A DNA stretch of 64,000 bases, taken from Pomphorhynchus laevis. Its lineage: Eukaryota; Acanthocephala; Palaeacanthocephala; Echinorhynchida; Pomphorhynchidae. This document shows positions 53,869 through 62,806 of the stretch, piece by piece (position 1 is the stretch's first letter; each line of letters opens with the position of its first letter). The stretch is taken from NCBI GenBank assembly GCA_012934845.2, contig WNNJ02001114.1, positions 54,398 to 118,397 on the forward strand. Direction: 5' to 3'. A program made the translations under genes and the position numbers. The notes below the pieces were generated by a model. That model was given only the letters and a program-made list of their open reading frames with translations. It did no database searches and was not told the DNA's origin.

Positions 53869-54227
53869 ACATCCGAGATTCGAGCTGTTGCTCTCCGTAC
53901 TTTAGCTTGCGCTCTTGACTGCTAGGCTACGAATCCAGGATTACCAAATTTCACACAGTATATGAAACTTTCCATCATGATATCCAGAAATTGTATTATC
54001 CGAGATACTTTCTGGCATGCTTATTATAGATTATTTCGTATGGGATCATGAAGATCGATTGAAATCGGGACTGGTGATCCTTTGATGGATGCTTATTTAT
54101 GTATTGAAAAGTTGCTAGGTCACACAAGGTGACTTTCACATTGAAAACCAGCTACAGAATTCGTCCTTCATGATGTTCAACTCAACACACCCTGACAACC
54201 AACGGAACCATTGCCACAGCCGTTTTC

Positions 54228-54311
54228 GTTTCGCCCGCTTTTTGCCACATGTTGGTAGTCCCGGGCTCGTCAGAAGGCTGGCTACCAACTCTTCACCTTT
54301 TGAAACTTGAC
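54228..54311 (-). ncRNA. Hammerhead ribozyme-like core, unit 3
   Basis: Identical core to units 1 and 2. Confidence 0.6.
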
Positions 54312-54670
54312 ACATCCGAGATTCGAGCTGTTGCTCTCCGTACTTTAGCTTGCGCTCTTGACTGCTAGGCTACGAATCCAGGATTACCAAATTTCACACA
54401 GTATATGAAACTTTCCATCATGATATCCAGAAATTGTATTATCCGAGATACTTTCTGGCATGCTTATTATAGATTATTTCGTATGGGATCATGAAGATCG
54501 ATTGAAATCGGGAATGGTGATCCTTTGATGGATGCTTATTTATGTATTGAATAGTTGCTAGGTCACACAAGGTGACTTTCGCATTGAAAACCAGCTACAG
54601 AATCCTTCTTTCATGATATCCAATTCCATACACCCTAACTACTAACGGCGCCAATGCCACAACCGTTTTC

Positions 54671-54754
54671 GTTTCGCCCGCTTTTTGCCACATGTTGGTA
54701 GTCCCGGGCTCGTCAGAAGGCTGGCTACCAACTCTTCACCTTTTGAAACTTGAC
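54671..54754 (-). ncRNA. Hammerhead ribozyme-like core, unit 4
   Basis: Identical core to units 1-3. Unit 5 retains only GAAAC and the 3' strand of stem II because it is cut at about 55140. Confidence 0.6.
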
Positions 54755-55156
54755 ACATCCGAGATTCGAGCTGTTGCTCTCCGTACTTTAGCTTGCGCTC
54801 TTGACTGCTAGGCTACGAATCCAGGATTACCAAATTTCACACAGTATATGAAACTTTCCATCATGATATCCAGAAATTGTATTATCCGAGATACTTTCTG
54901 GCATGCTTATTATAGATTATTTCGTATGGGATCATGAATATCGATTGAAATCGGGAATGGTGATCCTTTGATGGATGCTTATTTATGTATTGAATAGTTG
55001 CTAGGTCACACAAGGTGACTTTCGCATTGAAAACCAGCTACAGAATCCTTCTTTCATGATATCCAATTCCACACACCCTGACTACCAACAGAACCATTGC
55101 CACAGCCGTTTTCGTTTCGCCCGCTTTTTGCCACATGTTGGCAAACATTACATAAT

Positions 55157-55345
55157 GTTTGCATTATATTAATGATAATAATATAATACAAATTTTATTA
55201 TTAATATAATTTGTAAATAATTAATTTACATAATTACAAATTACATTTAATTATACAAATTACATTTGTATAATTTTATTATAATATTATATAAATATTT
55301 ATATTATTAATATAATATTATTTATATTGTTAATATAATGCAAAC
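55157..55345. repeat. MITE-like AT element with terminal inverted repeats
   Basis: Left end gtttgcattatattaat (55157-55173) and right end gttaatataatgcaaac (55329-55345) are inverted repeats matching at 16 of 17 positions. The interior is nearly pure A/T. It sits at the point where the fifth 443-bp unit is interrupted, next to a small palindrome gcaaacattacataatgtttgc-like junction (55141-55162). Confidence 0.6.
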
Positions 55346-55760
55346 ATATATTCATAATAAAAATAATGCTTTTTAAAATATAATTTTGTTTATAATAAAG
55401 AAATTTATTAATAATACAATATACAAGTCAAGGGTTACTCGCAAATGGGTCCTTATGTTTATATTTAATTGATCATTTCGCTTGTTTGTAATCACTGGAG
55501 AATTAATCCTCGACCTTTGTGATCGGATCGATAACGAAACATAAAGTGTTAATGCAATGCTTATTTTATTTCGAAACTCTCTTATCGCATGATAATACTC
55601 ACGTTTATGTTTTTCAGCTGTTTAACGTGCCATTGCTTTTATTAGAATAGAAGCTGATAAATTCACTCAATATTTTCTGCTAAGGAGAATTTGAATTAAA
55701 CCTAAAATTAATTTTCTTGTTCTGTTTAATTCATAAATTAATAATAATTTACCTGTTTAG
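55346..55760. other. Intron-like sequence before exon copy 3
   Basis: AT-rich. Holds a relic related to the candidate 63-bp exon: ttttcag then ctgtttaacgtgcc at 55618, with an in-frame stop and no donor. No other feature seen. Confidence 0.5.
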
Positions 55761-55826
55761 AGAGTTTCACAATACTCAGGTCTTGTCAAAGACGTTATTG
55801 CGTATTTTTGGTAATAATACTCTATT
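55761..55826 (+). CDS. 66-bp symmetric exon, copy 3 of array
   Basis: Preceded by acctgtttag and followed by gtaagtac. Open in the shared phase, with EFHNTQVLSKTLLRIFGNN. The N-terminal half is closest to copy 1 (FHNTQV). Only 192 bp separates it from copy 4, the shortest intron in the array and the only pair not separated by mobile DNA or long intron. Confidence 0.75.
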
Positions 55827-56018
55827 GTAAGTACACGCTTATGCTAATTAATTGTATATCAACACAGTTTATTAATAGTGCATTAAAATTGTAATTTTTT
55901 AATAAAAAATTCAATATTTTTTATTCAATATTTTCTTCAAATGAGAATTTCAATTCAACGGACAAATAATTTACTTATTCTGATTTATTCATAAACGAAC
56001 TATGATTGATCTGTTTAG

Positions 56019-56084
56019 AGAGTTTTTCAATACTCGGATCAGCGCAAAGTCGGTTTTGGATGTTTTTGCTAATGTTAATTTGTT
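56019..56084 (+). CDS. 66-bp symmetric exon, copy 4 of array
   Basis: Preceded by gatctgtttag and followed by gtaagtgc. Open in the shared phase, with EFFNTRISAKSVLDVFANVN. Upstream intron (ttattcataaac...gatctgtttagagagttt) is a near copy of that before copy 3, so these two come from a local tandem duplication. Confidence 0.75.
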
Positions 56085-56580
56085 GTAAGTGCACTTTAAT
56101 TTAAGTTATTTATCGTATTTGGGTGAAATCTGTTTTATCAGATTCCAGAAAATTTTAATTATTTTTTCATATTTTATTTTATTCGTCACAATCAGTAGTC
56201 GTTTATCATCGCAAAGGATCAATTCATAAATGATTTAGAAATTTTACTTTCCAAAGGACAAATGTATTACGAAATAGTTACAATAATATTTGTATAAAAT
56301 CAATTGGTTAGTTTGCATTTCAAATGCCGTATTTAGCACATAATATAGTATCTTAATATTGTATTTTTCACAATTTTATTATTTTGTTTAAATGTTTTAT
56401 TAATCAATTTATGAAAAGAATACAATTTATTATAAAATATTATTGCATTTTTTTATATATAACATATCAAATGTATCTCGTCATTAATTCAAATAGTTTG
56501 AGAACGAATTTTTAAATTTAAACATTTATTTCTACTTGAAATTTTTGTTCAGCTTTTACGATTATAACTCTTTTGTTTAG

Positions 56581-56646
56581 ACAATTTATAAATACAAGAT
56601 TTGAATCAAACTCTTCATTAAATATTTACGGAGGCGTGCAAAATAT
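56581..56646 (+). CDS. 66-bp symmetric exon, copy 5 of array
   Basis: Preceded by cttttgtttag and followed by gtaagttc. Open in the shared phase, with QFINTRFESNSSLNIYGG. It shares FESNSSL with copy 2, and flanking intron on both sides is also related to that around copy 2. Confidence 0.75.
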
Positions 56647-56885
56647 GTAAGTTCAAAATATGATCAATTTCAGTAATCATTCGTTTGTTTTTATAAATGT
56701 GAACAGGTGTCTTTATTGAATTTAATTGTATATTTTCATTGTCTTATAATTGAAATTTTACTCAAATAAAATGTCAAATTTTAATTTACTAAATTAAATT
56801 GTAAAAATTTAAATTGTAAATTTAAATTTAAATTTACTAAATTTACTTTATTCATCGCTAGTATAGGGTTAAATGATTTTTCTAG

Positions 56886-56898
56886 TGAATGTACAAAT
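56886..56898 (+). other. Possible 13-nt micro-exon
   Basis: Between tttttctag and gtaagtagc lies the 13-nt segment tgaatgtacaaat. Homologous places in the other units read cag / gtctgtgaataat / gtgcgt (about 49862) and a version without AG (about 45790). A 13-nt exon would shift the frame, so it could not be added freely. Low confidence. Confidence 0.25.
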
Positions 56899-57069
56899 GT
56901 AAGTAGCATACACAAAACTAGTAGATTCTACATATGAGTCTGTTGGATATGAACAGTTTTTTACATCTAACAATTTAGTGATAGATCATGTAAACGAATT
57001 TATATAAAGAAAAATATTAATGCCAAATGATGTAGATAAATTAGTTTAAAACATCCGCAAATTTGGAAC

Positions 57070-57920
57070 ATTTCATTATGTCGACAGAAGTGCATAAGTT
57101 ACAATTACTATATGTCGGACGACCAATAGTGAGCTGCATATGAACGCCAACAGAATTGCCATTTCGACGTATACACGAACTACCCAGGCCTCTCCTAAAA
57201 TTTGTACAGGCTCATTTTGATTGTTCGTTATAGTTCCTTCGGTTCTTTGAATCCCAAAGAGAAACATGGCCATCTGAGGACATATTAGTCTCCGCAGATG
57301 TAAAGAACCTTGTATTCAAACATCCCTACGAGTGAAGCATTGAGAGCGATTGCCTTAATAATGGAAAATACTGATTTGTATAGTTCTATGAAAGACTTCA
57401 TTTTGAAGTCAGCTAGAATAATTTTGGAGAATAACGTTCTTGAATTCGATGTTAATTATTTTATTTAACGAGAAATAACAGCCATGATTGCACCATTTGC
57501 TCTAACGTTGGCAGTGATGTATATGTGACTGGTTGAGACCAAATGGTTGTCTAATAATTCTATAAAGCCTCTGTGCTTTTGTTGCTATATAGATGACATT
57601 TTCTTTGTATGGCCTGGCAGTGAGTTAAGTTGAGAAAACTTTAAAAGTTCAGTCGATTCCATAACACCACTGAAACTGACGCTCTAAAAAGGTATATTGG
57701 TGAACTTCTTAGATCTTACAATATATCGGTCTGATAGAGGGTACTAAACAACATTTTATAGGAAACCTGTATCCCTAATGTTACATTTACACGCTAGGAT
57801 TTGTCACCCTATGTCACTAAGAAGGCATGTTAAATTTAACGAAACTCTACGTGTAAGAAGATCATGTTATATATGCGACTAGCGAATTGAAGCTATTAAG
57901 CTTGCAATACTTTGTTTCTG
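57070..57920 (+). pseudogene. Canonical Penelope/Poseidon-type reverse transcriptase fragment
   Basis: Plus-strand RT remnant with stops and at least two frameshifts, readable in pieces. These are EVHKLQLLYVGRPIVSCI-stop-TPT (motif 2), SEDILVSADVKNLVF (motif A), LENNVLEFDVNYFI then TAMIAPFALTLAVMYM (motif B region), CCYIDDIFFVWPGSELS (catalytic YIDD, about 57575-57590), VNFLDLTIYRSDRG, FYRKPVSLMLHLHARICHP and RRHVKFNETLRVRRSC. This set is typical of canonical PLE RTs and clearly unlike the Naiad-type copies in the same window. No endonuclease follows before the sequence turns AT-rich. Confidence 0.82.
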
Positions 57921-59945
57921 CATAAACCCTTACCTATGATAAACGTTTAGAAAACAATAAAATATAGTTATAATACGTTAATTTTGTTTACCTCAAATAG
58001 GCAGCGGTTAACATTACGTATTAGTTGAGTTTAGAAAATCAAATTTTCATGTATATTGACTCAACAATTCACTACCTATCTTGCTTTTGGCATAAGCTAT
58101 AATCCGGACGTTACTTGCTTCAATGTTATGTCAAGTTTTGAAAGATAGTTTTCAGACAATTTTGAGTTTTTAATTTTGTTTTACACTCACACAACTTGTC
58201 ATTTAATTCTGCATTCCATCCTAGCGAGAGTGTTTCGAATTTTTCTTTAATCACTAGACAACAATCATTTAAATTCATAAGCTTCATTAGATCTCTAAAT
58301 GATATTGATTTTAGTTTTGTGTAAAAAAATTATAGAGAAATATTTTAGTCGATAGTTACTTTAATATTGCAATATTTATCTTTTTTCATTAATAGCTATT
58401 TAATCTTATTCAATTCATTCTGTAATAGTTGGTTAGATCTACATAATTGATATTAGCCATTTAACGATGCCATGGCCATCTCCTTGTCAGTTTCGCAAAA
58501 AAATGTTTGTCTTTGTGTACTTGCATTGTTTTGCCTTTGTTTGATATTCGTTTGATTTTATTAAACAGAAAATTTAACGTTTAATATTGCTGTTTAATCT
58601 CAATCTCTAATTAAATAGATTTACGTTGATGATTTAGAAATTCATGACCGTCGGCGGCTTTCTGCTAACTTGTAAGGTCAACTTGTTATTTATCAACATA
58701 ACGCCCATAAATCTTCCTGATATCGTTTCCATAATACTTTTTGTAACTGACACTTGAATTTTTTGAGATTATACGGCTTATTTAATTACTAATCGCCACT
58801 ACGTATTTTTGAAAAATAATTGTTTATTAATTGTAAAATGATTAATACACATTGTTCAATAGTTATTCAAATTTATTGTTTAAATTTATTGTTTTATTAA
58901 ACAATAACTTTTCAAGTAATCAATATTTTATGAACTTTAAAATATATATATTTTATAAATGTATATAAATATATTATATTATATATATTATATAAAAATA
59001 CTAAGTAAATAAACAGATTACATTAATGTATATACTTCGTTAGCATAATTTCGACTCTATTTAACATTAATATTAAAAAATCTTAAATATTAATATGTTC
59101 ATTAAATTTTTAAAAACTACATATATATGCTAAAAATGTGATTAACAAGCTCAAATAGCTTCGAATGTAATGTGAAAGTAAAATAAATTCGAAAATACAT
59201 TAATATTTACTTATTAAATTAAAATTTTTCTGATTACAATGAAGTTTTTTATCGACCTCTAAATTTTCAATACGTGATATATTATTTATTTGTTCATAAC
59301 AATTCGTTATTATATAAAATTTAAATTTTACATATTTCTATTTGTAAAATTTTAGTTGGAAATATTTTGCATTAGTTATATGACTCGATTATGATCTTTG
59401 AAAATATTCGACGCTCTTGTCAACAAAAGTAGAAACATTTCTACATGACACCAATATAAAATAAACATAAAATCTGTGTTTACATTCACAACATGGTTTA
59501 GGTTTTGACTCATGTATCATCGACTTTACGTAACAATTTGTGGTCACCAGTATGCTGAAACGTTTTTATGGTCAGATGTATGTTAGAGCTCAAAACGCAG
59601 TAGAATGCGGTGAACCTAGCTGATGCATTAACATCTGTAAGCTACTTGACAATAGAAAAATAAGTTATGACTGAATGTTTAGTGAACATTTGTCCGATAT
59701 GATCGGATCTACCTATAGTTTATCAAAAAGCAGTCATTTTTTTGCTGATATTTCGTGCAACCATGTGTGCGCTTCTGTCAATTTCGCTTCTACTTAAGCT
59801 GCCGATAATTTCCGAGCCTTATGTAAATCAAAATATCGTTCACATGTGGTCTACTATCTTACTTAAATTTTGTCAATGTTTTTGAGCGAATAACACGCTT
59901 TATCTCACTGTCCACTCATTTTCTTTCGTTAATGTAATTTTTTAG
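57921..59945. other. Long AT-rich intron-like stretch
   Basis: No ORF or recognisable element. Contains TA-rich tracts (58930-59000) and many short direct repeats. An acceptor-like tag at about 58156 is followed by an early stop and no donor, so I do not call an exon there. Confidence 0.5.
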
Positions 59946-60011
59946 AGAATTTCATGATTCTTCTATAAAGTCACACATTTTGCTGGACATCCTAGATAAT
60001 ATTCGTATGTT
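59946..60011 (+). CDS. 66-bp symmetric exon, copy 6 of array
   Basis: Preceded by gtaattttttag and followed by gtaagtatc. Open in the shared phase, with EFHDSSIKSHILLDILDN. It keeps the EFHD start and the S-x-x-L spacing but lacks SNSSL. The pyrimidine tract is shorter than in the other copies. Confidence 0.7.
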
Positions 60012-60919
60012 GTAAGTATCTGTAGTTTTTAAATTAACAATTTATATCGCAATATTTCAAATTATACTGAATGCATTTATATCACAATAATTTATCCATA
60101 GTGCTTTTAGCAGCAATGACCACTTTTGTTTTAGAATTTAAGTTTATTTGCAAATGCATCATTTTGTTAAAAAGAATTTTACAAGAATATGATGTTTTAT
60201 GAAAATAATCTTTTATTAGAATAGGAAACATTTTTATAGTTGCATAACTTAAACAACAGGTATTATTGTTGATCACAGTAAGATATATTGATAAAGCTCA
60301 ATTATTACAAATGTAAAAAGGCAATTTACATAAAATTTGTTGACACATTTTTAATGTAAAATTATTTAAATACATTGTTTCAAAATGTCCTTTGGTTGAT
60401 CATTTTAATTATAAAGAAATTACACATTTATATCATTTTATGCGATGAAACTGATTTCTACATTCTGATATAAATCTTAATTAAAATAAAATTAAAATTC
60501 TTTTTTATTATAATCTTTAGTTAATAAGGGAAAATTAATTTACCCAATATGCTTAAATAGCTGTTATTTTTTTTAATAACGAACCGATTGAATGCTCTAT
60601 ACTGGAATAAGATTTAGTTAGAAATTTTAAATTTACATTTTAAAATATTTATTGTCAATATTTAAATATTGACAATATTAAATTAATATTATTAATATAA
60701 ATTAATATTATTTTAAATCAATATTTAAATATTGATTGTCTTTATTAGTATAAAGAACAAATATATTACAACATTTTCGCAGCTTGACAAAATAATTATA
60801 CTTTATATTGTAAATTTGTTCCAGAATAAATTATTATTACAAAATAAATTTTGTATTAAAATTTTCATTTTTTAATAATTAAAATAATTTCGAAAATAGT
60901 ACGGCCTTATTTTATCAAG
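60012..60919. other. AT-rich intron-like stretch with palindromes
   Basis: No gene. Two perfect palindromes around a shared aatatttaaatatt core: 60651-60676 and 60716-60737. A segment near 60575 (cgaaccgattgaatg) is related to intron sequence after copy 1 (about 45710). Confidence 0.5.
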
Positions 60920-60988
60920 GATGGTATCACACGATACTATCCTTGAACCAAACTCTTAACTTGTCTTCTCTGGAAACGTTAAAGGAAT
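60920..60988 (+). pseudogene. Decayed exon, copy 7 of array
   Basis: Related to the other exons (SHDTILEPNS aligned to FHNTxxxSNS) and still followed by gtaagtg. However, the position that is Ser in SNSSL is TAA, and the acceptor is changed to atcaag one codon upstream of the expected start. The length, 69 bp, still preserves phase. It is probably a pseudo-exon. If it were spliced in it would end the protein, so a regulated terminal exon cannot be excluded. Confidence 0.6.
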
Positions 60989-61739
60989 GTAAGTGTCGCT
61001 GAATTTAAAATCGATCAGTCTTGAACTGAATTTTTACAATCAGTGTTACAATGGTTATAATGTTATAATTTTATTACAAATTTAATTATTAAATACTACT
61101 TCATTTTATTTGATATATTATATTAAATAATACATTAAATAATGTATTATTGTTTAATAATTACTACTCTTTGGAAGTAGTTGTTATTCTTGGTTGATTA
61201 TTGACAAAATATTCATTTTTTGTATGTTTTCGATTCGGCGTCAATTTATTAGTTGGTATAGGAATTCTCGCTGATCAGCCAAACAAAGTGTTATGTTCAA
61301 TAACGAAAGGATTCTTTATTTGATACATTATATTAAATAATACATTAAATAATACATTAAATAATACAGTAATTATTTTATGCAATGATATTGTTTAATA
61401 ATTATTCTATTCTACAACTCGATTTTTTAAGTTGAAAATAAATTTTATATTTTTTAATATAAAATGATAGTATATTTAAAATTCCTGAAGCTTTTATTGT
61501 TATATGTTTTAGCAACACTTGAATGACACCCTCTGCAAACTTTTATCAGATATATTACTATAATGTAGTAACCTGTAATTTTGAATTCATCATTACTGTT
61601 TTAAATATTATTAACAATTATGTGTGATAATGTTGTATAGTTTATTTAATTTTATATATAAAATGTCAACTAATTAGATTACAAATATTCTAGAATGCAC
61701 CACCCACGTTTTTAAATTCGTTAAATTTTTAACGTTTAG

Positions 61740-61805
61740 AGCATTCTTCAAGACGAACTTCGATACAAGCTCTTCAATGGTTATATCTGGTAATGCTCAT
61801 TGTAT
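61740..61805 (+). CDS. 66-bp symmetric exon, copy 8 of array
   Basis: Preceded by ttaacgtttag and followed by gtaagtatc. Open in the shared phase, with AFFKTNFDTSSSMVISGN, close to copy 2 in the VISG/TISG part. Last copy seen in the window. The true 3' end of the gene was not found. Confidence 0.75.
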
Positions 61806-62806
61806 GTAAGTATCAGCAAAGCTTTAATTATCATTTAGGTGTCAGTATTATGTTTATTCAAGTATTTTTGTCTTGACATTATTATTATTTCTATCAGTAC
61901 AAATCTGTACAGATTTGAAAAATCTTTCTGATTTTTTATTATGCTAAATACTTTCTATGACATACTAGCGATTGTTATCAAAATGTAGTAGCAATTAAAT
62001 TGTTCAAATCGCACATTGTTTTTATTTTTCGTATATGTTTGTATATTATTTAAGGTTGTAATTTAATCATTTGGATGTTACTTTTCTATCGTCCAGATTT
62101 GAAGATAATGTTCATTAGTAAATTTTTAATAGTGTTATTGTCTAAATATTAAAATACGATATTTTTAGAAATAATGTAAACGAATAAACCTTTTTATATT
62201 GCCAATGATTTTTGTATACAATTATTTTAGGTGAATAGGGATAACTATAAAAGCAATAATTAAATAATAGAAGATATAAAATATGTTCAACCGATGATAC
62301 ACATATTTAAATATTTTGGCTCTTATAAAGTGTATTTTATGGCTAACACACTGAATTCTTAGAAGTTCATTGATAATTGTTACGAACCACCTAAATTACC
62401 TTATATTTCAAAATATTACGATTTTTTCAATTCATTTTTCCAGATTATTGATTTTGTAGCTGTATTGTCGCTACAATAAACGAGTCTTATCCACTTTTAT
62501 AAAAATTAATAGGAAATCCAACTCCGAAATAATATTAAAATTCGTTTTAATATATATTTTCTGTTTGCCTGCTCTCTTTGATGATTGTTTTGTATATTCA
62601 TCATTTGCCGGCTGAATACCTCTTTCTTGATATTTCCCATTTGATGTCACCTCAATTAATAATCCAAATAAGTTATTTTTGGCAATTTAATGATTCTTAC
62701 TCTATCATAATACCAATCTTCAACTCGAATTATTCTGTTTATTTTTATAATGCACTTTGTATTTTAGTGTAAATGAATTTCATATAAATTAAATCAGCTA
62801 TCAAAA
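61806..62806. other. AT-rich stretch after last exon
   Basis: No recognised element. The open frame at 62578-62772 has the composition of random AT-rich sequence and no family signal. An acceptor-like ttttccag at about 62442 precedes a short open stretch with a stop, which could be a terminal exon, but nothing else supports it. Confidence 0.45.

Larger units (their letters stand above)
53148..55140 (-). repeat. 443-bp tandem repeat with tRNA-like head and hammerhead core (4.5 copies)
   Basis: Units start at 53148, 53591, 54034, 54477 and 54920, exactly 443 bp apart; the fifth is cut at about 55140. Units 1 and 3 are one variant (gggactggtgatcc, ttcgtccttcatgatgttc) and units 2 and 4 another (gggaatggtgatcc, ccttctttcatgatatcc), so the array is an 886-bp dimer repeated twice. 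Unit 5 is chimeric. Read on the minus strand each full unit has a pol III box A-like motif (tagcctagcag, 53486-53476 in unit 1), then 44 nt later a box B-like motif (gctcgaatc, 53442-53434), then a hammerhead-like core. This organisation resembles schistosome Sm-alpha repeats. GC content is much higher than in the surroundings. Confidence 0.9.

Noticed and set aside
57076-57273. 65-codon minus-strand ORF with hydrophobic stretches
   Set aside because: Antisense to the canonical PLE RT relic, whose RPIVS and motif A blocks read on the plus strand.
60082-60276. 64-codon minus-strand ORF
   Set aside because: Intron-like AT-rich sequence, no motif and no homologue in the other units.
61513-61564. 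A further exon of the array (acceptor ttttag, donor-like gtagta)
   Set aside because: Length 52 bp, weak donor, stop in the shared phase and no FxNT or SxSxL pattern.
62578-62772. 64-codon plus-strand ORF
   Set aside because: No motif or signal, random-looking composition; no splice context linking it to the exon array.
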